Shown: positions 37,700 through 48,453, counted from the first letter of the stretch. The stretch is 64,000 nucleotides of DNA from Megaustenia siamemsis (GCA_032433765.1 JAVIAB010000051.1:151019276-151083275), one strand, 5' to 3'. The notes: generated from the letters alone by a model not told the origin. Made by a program: numbers and translations.

Positions 37700-37930
37700 C
37701 TTTTATTCCTTCTATCCATCTTTTCCTTGATTTTCCTCTTACCTTCTGTTTTGATGTTCTTAGATAGAATGTTCTTGATGACATTTGGTCTGGTTTCATT
37801 CTAAGTGCCCATACTATTTCATTTGTAGTTCGTATATTCCAGACATGGTTTAGTATCCATTTCTTATCTGATTTTAACTTTTGATACTCGATCTGTCCTT
37901 GTGTTCTTTGTTATTTTCCTCAAGCACATC
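37700..37930 (-). pseudogene. LINE-f-type 3' relic
   Basis: The minus strand encodes VRGKSRKRWIEGIKD preceded by broken blocks typical of the same region (compare GRPRKRWIKGI in the 38337 element). It directly abuts the LINE-a tail. Confidence 0.65.
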
Positions 37931-38133
37931 ATTACGGATGTCATGATTTTTATTTAATTTGGCATTCTTTTTTTTCTCTCTGCTCTCTTCCGTCCTCTAT
38001 TCCTCCCCACCTCTATAAATATGTCTTCCTCTTTGCCGTTCACTTTTAATTAAAAAAAGCTATTTCAACACTACAATAACAAAATACACATAAGTAAATT
38101 ATGAAGATTTCTAAATAGATGACAATTATCAGT

Positions 38134-38136
<3 letters not shown>

Positions 38137-38172
<36 letters not shown>

Positions 38173-38336
38173 ATTAGCCAGCTTTCACCTCTGACAAAGT
38201 CCCTAGAGACTAGGAACTGAATTTTGTGTGTTAATCCATTTTTCCCTGACAGCCGTGTGCACAGGGGTCACTCGCCATACAGGCAGATAACTCCAATTTC
38301 GGAGGTACTCATATTTTTTTGGGTCGATGAGTAATT
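38137..38336 (-). mobile_element. SINE-C 3' half, split by a LINE
   Basis: A poly(T) at 38137-38170 (the A tail on the minus strand) is followed by the inverse of the SINE-C 3' end, including AGTCCCTAGAGACTAGG and GGAGGTACTCATA. It stops at ATGAGTAATT (38327-38336), where LINE-f is inserted. The other half resumes at 39640. Confidence 0.85.
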
Positions 38337-39639
38337 CAATGATGAGCAATGTAACATACACCCACAACTAAGCGATGCTCAGATGGGCTTCAGGAGGAAC
38401 AGAGGTTGCACAGATGCCCTATTTATCATAAAACAACTAGCGGAGAAAACAATAGAGCATAATAAAACACTGTATACAGCTTTTATTGACCAAGAAAAGG
38501 CGTTCGATAGGGTGGACAGGGAACAACTATGGTCCGTATTGCCCTTGTACGGAGTGAGTCACCACCTAGTAGAGATATGCAAGAGCCTCTATGAAAGTAG
38601 TCGCACTACAGTAAGATCTTCAGCAGGTTACTCTAAACATTTCACCATTAACTCCGGAGTAAGACAAGGCTGCGTGCTTTCCCCCTTACTTTTCATCACA
38701 TATAAGGACAATATATACAAATTAGCATGCCCAATCAGAGGAAACATACCAACACGGATGACAACAAACGATAACACAGAAGAGAACGAAATATACGTAC
38801 CAGAAAACAACAGAAGAGAGGAAGAAATAAATGAAATACTATTTGCAGACGACCAAGTTCTGATACATGAAACAACTGAGGACCTACAAGAACATATCAA
38901 CAGACTAAACAACACTTGTAAACAATACAACATGAAGATCAACATAAGCAAAACCGAAGTAATGGCAATAGCGAGAAAGAAAGAAAAACTAAACATCATA
39001 ATAGATAATACATCTTTGAAGCAAGTTGACAATTTTAAATATCTGGGTAGCACGTTAACACAAGACAATAACCAAGAAACAGAGATAGATATAAGGTGTA
39101 ACAAAGCATGCCAAGTTATAGGCCAAGTATCAACACTGTTGAAAAACAAAGCAATAACTACGGAAGCAAAAAGGGCAATATACAAATCAATTTTTCTACC
39201 AACTCTGTGTTATCAGTGTCAGAATTGGACGCTGGACTCTAGAACAATAAGAAAGATAACGACCACAGAAATTAAATGTGTCAGAAGAATGACAGGAAAC
39301 AGCTTAAGGGACAGAGTAAGAAACACTGACCTGAGGAAGAAACTCGAAATTGAACCAGCCATCGAATACATAAAGAAACAACAGATAAATTGGTTCGGCC
39401 ACATAACAAGACAGAAAGAACTAACAATGAATCAAAGAGCCATAAACAAACGCTACGAAAACGTCAGATTAAGAGGAAGACCGAGAAAGAGATGGATAAA
39501 GGGAATACTAGAGTCACTAGGAGGAATAACATCAGAAGATGCCAACAGAAGAGCAAAGAATCGCAGATTGTTTCTCCCCTCGACGCCAACGGCAGCAGAG
39601 GAAGGATAGAAGAAGAAGAAGAAGAAGAAGAGGAAGAAC
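38337..39639 (+). mobile_element. LINE-f insertion, 5' truncated, with 10-bp target duplication
   Basis: The element lies between two copies of ATGAGTAATT (38327-38336 and 39640-39649). The intact SINE-C at 63105-63125 (inverted) reads straight across that site, which proves insertion. The 5' end is truncated inside the reverse transcriptase and the 3' end is a (GAA)n tail. The open frame is undamaged, so this is one of the youngest insertions here. Confidence 0.92.
38338..39609 (+). CDS. LINE-f reverse transcriptase, N-terminally truncated
   Basis: An uninterrupted frame of about 424 codons; its first ATG is at 38383. Visible RT blocks in order: GFRRNRGCTDALF, YTAFIDQEKAFDRVDR (palm motif A, with the catalytic Asp), GVRQGCVLSPLLF (motif B), ILFADDQVLIHE (motif C, FADD with both aspartates), MKINISKTEVMA (motif D), FKYLGSTLTQD, and a C-terminal WFGHITRQ...RGRPRKRWIKGI region. 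The endonuclease and first RT blocks are lost to truncation. The protein is catalytically plausible in its palm but incomplete. The clade (RTE-like) is inferred from layout and tail. Confidence 0.93.
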   Translation, partial: NDEQCNIHPQLSDAQMGFRRNRGCTDALFIIKQLAEKTIEHNKTLYTAFIDQEKAFDRVDREQLWSVLPLYGVSHHLVEICKSLYESSRTTVRSSAGYSKHFTINSGVRQGCVLSPLLFITYKDNIYKLACPIRGNIPTRMTTNDNTEENEIYVPENNRREEEINEILFADDQVLIHETTEDLQEHINRLNNTCKQYNMKINISKTEVMAIARKKEKLNIIIDNTSLKQVDNFKYLGSTLTQDNNQETEIDIRCNKACQVIGQVSTLLKNKAITTEAKRAIYKSIFLPTLCYQCQNWTLDSRTIRKITTTEIKCVRRMTGNSLRDRVRNTDLRKKLEIEPAIEYIKKQQINWFGHITRQKELTMNQRAINKRYENVRLRGRPRKRWIKGILESLGGITSEDANRRAKNRRLFLPSTPTAAEEG

Positions 39640-39786
39640 ATGAGTAATTGACGTTTCAAGCAGGGTCTGCCTACTGAGACCAGGGCGCAGAGAGAAATTA
39701 TAAATAAAAATCCCAACTGGTTCAGCCGGGATTTGAACTCACAACCTCTCTGTCTCGAGACCGTCTCGAGACCAACCAGTCCCCCT
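39640..39786 (-). mobile_element. SINE-C 5' half, split by LINE-f
   Basis: It continues the copy at 38137-38336. On the minus strand the head reads GGTCTCGAGACAGAGAGG, then the B box GAGTTCAAATCCC, then GGATTTTTATTTATAATTTC, and CTCAGTAGGCAGACCC. Confidence 0.87.
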
Positions 39787-39799
39787 TATCAGTCGATTG

Positions 39800-40184
39800 G
39801 TTGGTGGTTGCTTGCTTTCGCCCGATGACTAAAGTATTCTAGAGTATCGTGGTAGACTAGAATATTCCTCGTCATCATCCGCCCTTACAAGGACGTAGTG
39901 GACGTGTCTGCGTTGTGTTGTGGTTTGCAGTATAACTGTTATATTTGCGCCTTTCGGCTCAACACATCCGACTTCAGCACGACATTTTTGAGTACCGGGT
40001 TGTCTTCCATCTTCGATCCCTGCACGCTTGGCCAGACTAGACAGGTTAGTCTGTTACTAGAGGCACCGCGGAGAGGTGGAGCAGGGTCTGGATAATTTTG
40101 GTTCACCGATCCTGGCACGAGCCATCAGCTGTGGGTTGCTGACAACTTCCAGCTCTGGTGCTGGTAGGCGCGCCTTCGCCTCCC
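39800..40184 (+). mobile_element. Dispersed element R1, copy 2, with 13-bp flanking duplication
   Basis: 385 bp flanked by TATCAGTCGATTG at 39787-39799 and 40185-40197. The left end carries GCTTGCTTTCGCCCGATGACT, the inverse of the right end of copy 1. Its own right end is missing that inverted repeat. The body matches copy 1 with scattered substitutions. The class is unresolved: inverted ends suggest a MITE, while a 13-bp duplication suggests retroposition. Confidence 0.7.
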
Positions 40185-40197
40185 TATCAGTCGATTG

Positions 40198-40693
40198 ACA
40201 TCAACACATCTCTCATGTCTGGTCCAATATATTTGAAAGTTGTCCCACTGCTCCAACACAAGAAACTAAAAACCAGCAGCAAAGAGCTATAAATACAAAA
40301 TTTAAAAAAAATATAAATACTAACTAACTAAACAATTAATTATATCAAGAAACTAGTTTGCAAACTAATTAATTAACCAAAAAATAACTAGTTAAAAGCT
40401 AACTACTAAACTAATTAAAGAGCTAGTACATACTTTGTCAACTATAATTAAGAATCTAATTAACACAGTAAATAACTAAGTAAATAATTAACTAAGTAAA
40501 TAATTAACCAATAAGTAACAAATTAAAATTGTGTTATCTAAACTAACTAAACAATTAAATAACTAAGATTAAATTAATCACATTAAAAGTAACTGATACA
40601 ATTCAATTTATAACAGAGTTTAAATAACTTCATATTTTTACATTCATCTGCAGATAGCATTGAATGTAAAATGTAAGCAAAATATGTAAATAC
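40198..40693. other. AT-rich low-complexity stretch
   Basis: Irregular TAACTAA/TTAATTA steps between 40290 and 40620. Nothing else is seen until exon 3. Confidence 0.6.
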
Positions 40694-40696
40694 TAG

Positions 40697-40850
40697 CCTC
40701 GTTTTCGGCATTGAGAAGTTCCTGACTTGTTTTAAAATGTTGGAGCTGTGCCTCGTGCATCATGACGTTTGTCTCGTTCAGCTTGATCTGTGTATCTACC
40801 AGATCTGAATTCTTTGATCTGATCTCTTCTCGCAATTTGCCGAATTCGTC
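40697..40850 (-). CDS. Candidate exon 3: coiled-coil segment
   Basis: About 51 codons with a clear coiled-coil composition (Glu, Lys, Leu, Gln, Asn), starting DEFGKLREEI and ending in NAENE. An N-E-T sequon is present. The acceptor is TATCAAG before GAC at 40850, and an upstream in-frame TAA rules out a longer exon. The 3' boundary is uncertain. A GC-type donor (GAG before GCTAGT) keeps phase 0 and matches exon 4. The ordinary GT three bases further on (GCTA before GTATTT, exon end 40694) would give phase 1 and need another exon in between. A uniform 29-bp array begins about 115 bp upstream of the acceptor. Confidence 0.5.
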
Positions 40851-40964
40851 CTTGATAGTAGATTGAAGATCAGTCAGTTACGTATACAAAAGATATTGCC
40901 AAAAAAAACTGTCTGATAAGCAAACGGATATGCTGACCATTTGAATGTCAGAAATATGACGATA

Positions 40965-42342
40965 TAAAAATACAACACAAAAGTAGAGACAGACATAAGT
41001 ACAACACAAAAGTAGAGACAGACATAAATACAACACAAAAGTAGAGACAGACATAAGTACAACACAAAAGTAGAGACAGACATAAATACAACACAAAAGT
41101 AGAGACAGACATAAGTACAACACAAAAGTAGAGACAGACATAAGTACAACACAAAATTAGAGACAGACATAAGTACAACACAAAAGTAGAGACAGACATA
41201 AGTACAACACAAAAGTAGAGACAGACATAAGTACAACACAAAAGTAGAGACAGACATAAGTACAACACAAAAGTAGAGACAGACATAAGTACAACACAAA
41301 AGTAGAGACAGACATAAGTACAACACAAAAGTAGAGACAGACATAAGTACAACACAAAAGTAGAGACAGACATAAGTACAACACAAAAGTAGAGACAGAC
41401 ATAAATACAACACAAAAGTAGAGACAGACATAAGTACAACACAAAAGTAGAAACAGACATAAGTACAACACAAAAGTAGAGACAGACATAAATACAACAC
41501 AAAAGTAGAGACAGACATAAGTACAACACAAAAGTAGAGACAGGCATAAGTACAACACAAAAGTAGAGACAGACATAAGTACAACACAAAAGTAGAGACA
41601 GACATAAGCACAACACAAAAGTAGAGACAGACATAAATACAACACAAAAGTAGAGACAGACATAAATACAAAACAAAAGTAGAGACAGACATAAATACAA
41701 CACAAAAGTAGAGACAGACATAAGTACAACACAAAAGTAGAGACAGACATAAATACAACACAAAAGTAGAGACAGACATAAGTACAACACAAAAGTAGAG
41801 ACAGACATAAGTACAACACAAAATTAGAGACAGACATAAGTACAACACAAAAGTAGAGACAGACATAAGTACAACACAAAAGTAGAGACAGACATAAGTA
41901 CAACACAAAAGTAGAGACAGACATAAGTACAACACAAAAGTAGAGACAGACATAAGTACAACACAAAAGTAGAGACAGACATAAGTACAACACAAAAGTA
42001 GAGACAGACATAAGTACAACACAAAAGTAGAGACAGACATAAGTACAACAAAAAAGTAGAGACAGACATAAGTACAACAAAAAAGTAGAGACAGACATAA
42101 GTACAACACAAAAGTAGAGACAGACATAAGTACAACACAGAAGTAGAGACAGACATAAGTACAACACAAAAGTAGAGACAGACATAAGTACAACACAAAA
42201 GTAGAGACAGACATAAGTACAACACAAAAGTAGAGACAGACATAAGTACAACACAAAAGTAGAGACAGACATAAGTACAACACAAAAGTAGAGACAGACA
42301 TAAGTACAACACAAAAGTAGAGACAGACATAAGTACAAGATG
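40965..42342. repeat. Very uniform 29-bp array
   Basis: About 47 copies of TACAACACAAAAGTAGAGAC plus AGACATAAG, mostly identical, with rare AAATAC, AAATTAG or ACAAAAAAG variants. The minus strand lacks stops in all frames, giving open frames of up to 475 codons with repeated hydrophobic residues. These are rejected as genes. The uniformity implies recent expansion. It lies in intron 2, 115 bp upstream of the exon 3 acceptor. Confidence 0.97.
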
Positions 42343-42384
42343 AAAACTGGTAAAGAAGTCTCAGACAGAAATGTAGGCAGAAAT

Positions 42385-42930
42385 CATCATCGAGTGCCGT
42401 CTCCGCAACGAAGGTTGGCTACCATGGAGCGCTATTCCACTCTGTCTCTTGCTTTGATGGTGCAGATTGTCATAGATTGACTTTTCCATCTTTTTATATT
42501 TCTCGTCCATGTTAGTCTTGGTCTGCCTCTGCCTCATTTACCTTGTATTTTCCTCTCCAGGATTACTTTTAGTAGGCTGTTGTGTCTTTTAACATGGCCC
42601 AAAAATCGCATTTGTCTTGTTTGAATTGTGCTTAGTAGTTCACTTTTCATTTGTAGTTGTTTTAAAACTTCATCGTTTTTTTTTATTTTCCTTCCATCCA
42701 ATTCTACCTATTCTTCTATATATCAACATTTCAAAGGCTTCAATTCTCTATTCTGTTTTCTGGTCTAATGTCCATATTTCTGCACTATATAGGAATGTTG
42801 AGAAGACATAACATTTTGCTATTCTTAGTTTTAGCCCTGGTGTTATTTGTTTTGATGTTAGTATGTTCTTCATGACATTACAATTACTTTTTGCCATTCT
42901 TATTCTTTTGTTTATTTCAGTCAGGCAGAA
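42385..42930 (-). pseudogene. LINE-d 3' end, copy 2
   Basis: Almost the same sequence as 43175-43715: the GKRGRGRPRLT-like block, LGHVKRHNS-like block and YSAEIWTLDQKTE. A (GAT)n-type tail (ATCATCATCGAG on the plus strand) marks the 3' end. It is frameshifted. Confidence 0.88.
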
Positions 42931-43174
42931 ATACTCATATTGAAAGACAGACTTTAATACGAACATAAATACTAATAGATATAGAAACAAAAATACAGAC
43001 AGAATTGCAAGCAAGAACTCAGCAAGAAGATAGATATTAAAGTGGATATACATGTAGAAATGTTGACGTATATACAAACGAATAGCCAGGAAGAAATAAT
43101 GACAAACAAGCACACAGAAATACAAAGATATATGCTGATATACAGACAAAACCTGCAAAAACTGTCATATATAT
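42931..43174. other. Spacer between two LINE-d copies
   Basis: CAGA/ATAC-rich sequence without a recognised feature. Confidence 0.4.
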
Positions 43175-44268
43175 CATCATTATCGAGTGCCTTCTCCGCA
43201 ACGAAGATTGGCTACCATGGATCGCCATTCTACTCTGTTTCTTGTTTTGATGGTGCAGGCTGTCATAGATTGACTAGTCCATCTTTTGATGTTACTCGTC
43301 CATGTTAGTCTTGGTCTGCCTCTGCCTCTTTTACCTTGTATTTTCCCTTCCAATATTACTTTTAGTAGGCTGTTGTGTCTTTTAACATGCCCCAAAAATT
43401 GCATTTGTCTTGTTTGAATTGTGTTTAGTAGTTCTCTTTTCATTTTAAGTTGTTTTAAGACTTCATTGTTTGTTTTCTTTTCCTTCCATCCAATTCTACC
43501 TATTCTTCTATAAATTCACATTTCAAAGGCTTCAATTTTCTGTTCTGTTTTCTTGTCTAATGTCCATGTTTCTCCACCATACAGGAATATTGAGAATTCG
43601 TAACATTTTGCCATTCTTAGTTTCAGCCCTGCTGATATTTGTTTTGTTGTTAGTATATTTTTCATGGCATTAAAATTACTTTTTGCCATACCTATTCTTT
43701 TGTTTATTTCAGTTTTGCATTTTCCATCATTCGTTATAGTATGTCCCAGGTAGTTGTAGCTCTGGACTGTCTCCAGATGTATTCCCTCAACTGTGATATT
43801 TAATTGTAGGTCTTGAGAATTTTCTTTGTTTATGATCATAGTTTTAGTCTTTTTTTATATTCATATCTAGTCCATATTTTTGCTTGTAATGTTTGTCACA
43901 TCAAGCAATTTTGTAGGTCTTTAGGATTTTCTGCTAGTAGAACAGTATCATTAGCATATCTTAGGTTATTGATTATCTTTCCATTAATGTTTAGGCCTGG
44001 CATCTCTGAGATGTTTTTAAAGATTTGCTCAGTGTATAGATTGAACAAGCTTGGTGATAGGATACATCCTTGTCTTACTCCTCTTTTTATGTCCATGGGT
44101 GTAGAGTTCTCTTTGTTATATTTTATTATTGCAGTTTGCTCACAGTACAAATTACATATTGGTCGTATGTATGTCTGTGTCGTCTAGATTTATATCCTTT
44201 AGGCAGTCTATAAGTTGGTTATGGTGTATTCTATCGAAAGCTTTGGTGTAGTCTATGAAGCAGGCATA
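43175..44268 (-). pseudogene. LINE-d, RT core to 3' end
   Basis: Read on the minus strand from 44268: a KAFDRI-like motif A piece, GVRQGCILSPSLFNLYTEQ (motif B), NNLRYANDTVLLAEN (motif C with Asn in place of the first Asp of ADD), SYNYLGHTITNDGKC, GGETWTLDKKTEQKIEAFE, LGHVKRHNSLLKVILEGKI and GKRGRGRPRLTWTS. Several frameshifts separate the blocks. The YAND change removes a metal-binding aspartate, so the copy could not be active even if repaired elsewhere. Confidence 0.9.
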
Positions 44269-46135
44269 TATTGGCAGCCAAGTCCCAGGAAGCTTACACA
44301 GAGGTGAACAAAGAAGTGAGAAGATGCATTAAAAGGGGTAAGAGAAAATATATAGGTGAACTAGCTAAAGTGGCAGAAGAAGCAGCAAATAAAATGAATA
44401 TGAAAGAACTGTACAACAGAACAAAGAAAGTAAGTGACAAATACAAACAGATAAATTCCTTTATAAAAGATAAGAAAGGAAATCTGCTTAGTAATATAAG
44501 GGAACAAATGGAGAGATGGAAAGAGCACTTTGAAGAACTTTAGAATAGACCCAGCTCAAATAATCCTCCAGATATACTACCAGCAGAAGAAGAGTTAGAC
44601 GTTAACTGTGGAAAACCAAGCAAAGAAGGAATAATGAAAGCCATCAAGCTATTAAAAAATGGTAAACCCACAGGACCAGATGAAATTCCTTCAGAAGCCA
44701 TCAAAGCAGATATTATCACCTCTACCAAGATGTTACATAATCTATTGGATAAAATTTGGGAGAGGGAAGAAATACCTAAAGACTGGAGAGAAGTTATATG
44801 ATCAAACTACCAAAGAAAGGAAGTTTACAGAAGTCCACAAATTATAGGGGAATTATGCTACTATCAGTGCCAGGAAAAATATTAAGCAGAATCATTCTGG
44901 AGAGACTAAAAGAGGCCATAGAGAAACATTTGAGAGATGAACAATCAGGTTTTAGGAAGAACAGATCATGTGCTGATCAAATAACTACTCTACTTATAAT
45001 GGTTGAACAAAGTTTAGAACTAAAATCCCCACTTTATATTGGATTCATAGATTACGAAAAGGCATTTGATAGTTTAGACAGAAGATTGCTTTGGAAGTTG
45101 CTGAGTCATTATGGAATCCCCATAAAGTTTATTAAACTGATAAAAACAATGTATGAAGGAACGAAATGTAGTGTGGTGCATGAAGGACAGCTTACAGAAG
45201 CATTTGACATAAGAACAGGACTAAGGCGGGGATACCTTCTTTCTCCATTTCTCTTTCTACTGGCCATAGATTGGATTATGAAAATAACTCAAAACAACAG
45301 AAATGGAATCCAGTGGTCACTGACCAAACAACTTGATGATTTAGACTTTGCTAATGACATAGCTCTCCTATCACACAGCCATCAACAGATGGAAGATAAA
45401 ATGAGCATACTTGATGAGAGATCACAACAGCTAGGACTGAAGATTAATAGAGATAAGACTAACATTATGAGAATTAATGCAGTTGGCAATAACCAAATAA
45501 AATTAGGAGAAATACCTCTACCAGATGTACAATCTTGCATATATCTGGGCAGTAATATAGATAAAGAGGGAGGAACAGAAACTGATACCAAAATAAGGAT
45601 ATAAAAAACCAAGAGGAGCTTTCGTTGCACTGGGAAACATATGGAAATCCAAAGAAATTAGGTGAAATACAAAAATAAAAAATTTCAACTCAAATGTTAA
45701 GTCGGTCCTATTATATGGCTGTGAAACATGTAGAACAACAAATTGACAATCATGAAGATACAGACTTTCATTAATGGATGCTTACGCAAAATAAAAGTAT
45801 GGAAATGGCAGGACAAAATCACTAGCATAGAATTATGGAAATGTACCAGTCAAATACCAGTGGATAAAGAGATACAGCGAAGACGATGTCGTTGGATAGG
45901 GCACACACTGTGGAAGCCAACTTGTGTATTACACAACAGACCCTTTTATGGAATCTCCAGGGGAAAAGACAAAGAGGAAGACCAAGGAATTCTTGGAGAA
46001 GACAGATCGAAGCAGAGATGAAGATAATGGGGAAGACATGGAATGATCTTAAAAGAATGACTAAAAAACAGAACGAATTGTAGAGTGTTTGTTGAAGACC
46101 TATGCTCCACTGGGAGCTAAAAAAAAGGTAGAAGA
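44269..46135 (+). pseudogene. LINE-b, longest copy, inactivated
   Basis: It follows LINE-d with no gap. Three collinear frames carry an N-terminal linker (44271-44543), a TGPDEIPSEAIK block (about 44680), the RT core (44798-45604) and the C-terminus (45743-46083). The core shows GFRKNRSCADQ, IGFIDYEKAFDSLDR (motif A intact), GLRRGYLLSPFLFLLAI (motif B changed from the usual RQGC) and LDFANDIALLSHS (motif C, FAND, first Asp lost), then GLKINRDKT. The C-terminus has QRGRPRNSWRRQIEAE. A stop at 44541, a frameshift near 44800 and several stops after 45600 break it. The 3' end is GGAGCT(A)nGGTAGAAGAT. Confidence 0.92.
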
Positions 46136-46560
46136 TATACAGAGAGAAATATTGACAACCACAGATACAATGTCACAGACAAATAGACAGACAAAACTAT
46201 TGACGATGGGCTGACAAAAAAATGGCAGACATATGGAAATATAGTCTGATGACCCGGTCAATAGGCAGACAGAAAGAGACAGAGTGATCGAAACATATAT
46301 AATATTTAAATCAGACAGACGCATAAAAGTTTAGTTCATTGTATTACGGACAACACCGAAGTTCTCAGATCACCTCCTCAGCACGTTCTCCAATAATAAC
46401 CACACCCGCCACACACTAGCGAAAGCACTGAAGATGGCTTCAGCTCGAATGAACGAATTCCGCGACACAGGCGAAGACCTTAACCGCAACCTCCTCAGTT
46501 GCCTATTACAGTGTAGGAGAGAGCAGTAACTCTATTCTTGTCGTCCCTGACCATGGTCAG
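46136..46560. other. Unassigned sequence
   Basis: 46330-46540 is more GC-rich than its neighbours (CACACCCGCCACACACTAGC) and may be a fragment of an unknown element. No frame is convincing. Confidence 0.35.
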
Positions 46561-46610
46561 GCTGCGATAGCAAAGTGGGTAAGGGCTGTGGTGAGCCATC
46601 CATTAAGCAA
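46561..46610 (+). mobile_element. Possible SINE head fragment
   Basis: GCTGCGATAGCAAAGTGGGT resembles a Pol III A box of the SINE-D type. No B box follows at the usual distance. Confidence 0.25.
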
Positions 46611-46851
46611 CTAACAGGCAAAGATTTAGGCAGATAAATAAGTAGAATAGTCGGTCAGTATATGCGAAAGAGAATACATGGAGGATAGGTATGTTAGTGT
46701 ATAGATGAGTTGGTGAGAAGACTTACAAATATAGACTAGATGTGAAAGCAGATATAAAACAGTCAAGGCAAAGAAATGCATAAAAATGCGAAGCTACAGT
46801 AAAGCTGATTGTAAAGGAGAAATTAAAAAAATAGAAAAAATGGTATGGTTG

Positions 46852-47062
46852 AAGCTTTACGTAATAAATAGACGACACAAATCTGAACGACGTTTCGGCT
46901 CAATAGGCCTTCAGCAGGAACTAACATACACACACACATATGTAAGCAAATATCCATCTTTTTACTTACATTTCTGTGTGTGTTGTTAATTTGTTCCTGC
47001 TGAAGGCCTATTGAGCCGAAACGTCGTTCAGATTTGTGTCGTCTATGTATTACGTAAAGCTT
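46852..47062. mobile_element. Foldback (MITE-like) element with 70-bp inverted arms
   Basis: The left arm 46852-46921 (from AAGCTTTACGTAATAAATAG to GGCCTTCAGCAGGAAC) is the inverse of 46993-47062 with one mismatch in 70 bp. About 17 further bases outside are also roughly inverted. The 71-bp loop is CA/AT-rich. There is no coding capacity. A target duplication is not evident. Confidence 0.88.
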
Positions 47063-47139
47063 GAATCATATAATTTTTTGTTCCATTTCTCTTATCAAAT
47101 AAACATGACGATTTCCAGAGTGATCAAAATTTGGTATCA

Positions 47140-47355
47140 TTGTCAAGCCGCATGTCCTTTGCAGATCGTTGCATTCACCACCACCTGTCTGAAAGAATCT
47201 CTGTCCCTAGCCAAATCTTCCACCTCTTCTACTGTCATATTCATGGTCTCTTTAATGTTTTCAAACCTCCTTTTTCCTAGTCTGCCTCTGTCTAGTCGTA
47301 TTTGACCCTGTCTTCCATTGTTATTCTTTCCATTGTTGTTTTTTGACATGGACAT
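47140..47355 (-). pseudogene. LINE-g C-terminal relic
   Basis: A 70-codon intact minus-strand frame: RLDRGRLGKRRFENIKETM, TVEEVEDLARDRDSFRQVV and ATICKGHAA. This matches the extreme C-terminus of another LINE type (a GRPR-W-D-N-V-KE pattern, then LARDR-x-x-FR). It ends 136 bp downstream of exon 2. Confidence 0.7.
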
Positions 47356-47503
47356 GCTATTTTAATTTCCTGTGTATAATGGTGTTTATAAGCCAGCTCT
47401 TTCAACAACAACAAAAATGGTATAATAATGTCAACAAAATAGTAGTCTCGGCAATGGCGGATATACAGGTAAGAAGATTAAAGTCACAATGGAAATGTCA
47501 GAC

Positions 47504-47638
47504 CTGCAGACGCCGCATGAGAACGTCGTTGTTGGTGAAGTAGGAAGGCAGCTTCTTAGATGTGCCTGCACCTTTGTCTTCCTGTGATGGCGACAGTAGA
47601 TCAAGCCCTAGTAGATCTTTCACTGAGTTCTCCAGTTC
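47504..47638 (-). CDS. Candidate exon 2: coiled-coil segment
   Basis: Forty-five codons, 135 bp, phase 0 at both ends. The acceptor is strong: a pyrimidine-rich stretch ending in TTACTTGCAG just before 47638. The donor is CTGCAG before GTCTGA, which has a weak +3 to +6. The product starts ELENSVKDLL and so continues the heptad pattern of exon 1. It then has a Ser/Pro/Gly-rich linker followed by SYFTNNDVLMRRLQ. It lies 6.5 kb downstream of exon 1 in the sense of transcription. A LINE 3' relic (47140-47355) and a SINE (47675-47895) flank it closely. The segment itself resembles no mobile element seen elsewhere in the window. Confidence 0.6.
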
Positions 47639-47674
47639 CTGCAAGTAAGTGAACAACAAATGAAAAGAGCCCTG

Positions 47675-47895
47675 CCACGCCAAGTGGTGTTAGTGACCAT
47701 CATTTTTATAGACTTTCGGTACATGATTTTTGGGGTAATATGGTCGGTATTAAGCCCCTGCAGCTTTACTTTCCCAGAAAAAATTCCGGTACCCATTTAA
47801 GGCTGGGTGGACCTGGAAGCCGTCGATCAGGAACGAACCCGATGTCTTGTCCTATGTAGTCCAATTCACTAGACACTGAGCTAGAGCGGCACCCA
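47675..47895 (-). mobile_element. SINE-A copy
   Basis: On the minus strand, GCCGCTCTAGCTCAGTGTCT, a B-box-like GGGTTCGTTCCTG, CACCCAGCCTTAAATGGGTACC, TTTTTTCTGGGAAAG and CACTAACACCACTTGGCGTG. It is slightly shorter than the other copies at its 3' end. Confidence 0.9.
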
Positions 47896-48164
47896 GTTCC
47901 TGCTAGCAAAGGGAAAATAACTCTGAGACGCTTAGTCATAAACATGAGCAATACATAGCAGCGTAAAGATATTTCCTTTTCATATGTCATCTTCTGTCAT
48001 TGAGGAACTAACTGAACTAACCACACACAAAAATGTGAGGCGATGTTGAAACTAACGTAGACTGACCAAATTTCTTTGCGATAAACACGGGATATTGGCT
48101 TGGCATAAAACGAACCGGTGGGAGTTATTTTTTATTTATGACAAATTAGACAATGTTATTCTCC
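47896..48164. other. Unassigned sequence
   Basis: No feature recognised. Confidence 0.4.
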
Positions 48165-48378
48165 TTTCCTTCCTCATTTGCCTTTCAGCGTCGAGGGGGG
48201 ATATAATTTTCGTTCATTTGTCATTCTGTTGATTTCGCCTATGTTTAATAGTGTTACTAATACCCCATCAATCAATCTTTTTCGTGGTCTTGGGTCTGGT
48301 GTTCTCGCAACGTTTATTGAAGGCTCGTTGAGTTGTGGTTTCATCTTTCTGTCTTGTCACGTGGTCAAACCATTTTTG
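48165..48378 (-). pseudogene. LINE-f-type 3' relic
   Basis: Minus-strand blocks WFDHVTRQK, QRAFNKRCENTR and ISPLDAE correspond to WFGHITRQK, QRAINKRYENVR and the LPSTPTA end of the 38337 element. Frames are broken. Confidence 0.72.
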
Positions 48379-48453
48379 TCTGTTATTTCATTTTGAACTA
48401 TATAATTACAGAAACATATTAGCTTATCATTATTCTTCAGTGACAGAACTCAT

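Noticed and set aside
40874..42301. 475-codon hydrophobic frame resembling a membrane protein
   Set aside because: It is a product of the 29-bp array read in rotating frames, with no start or splice logic.
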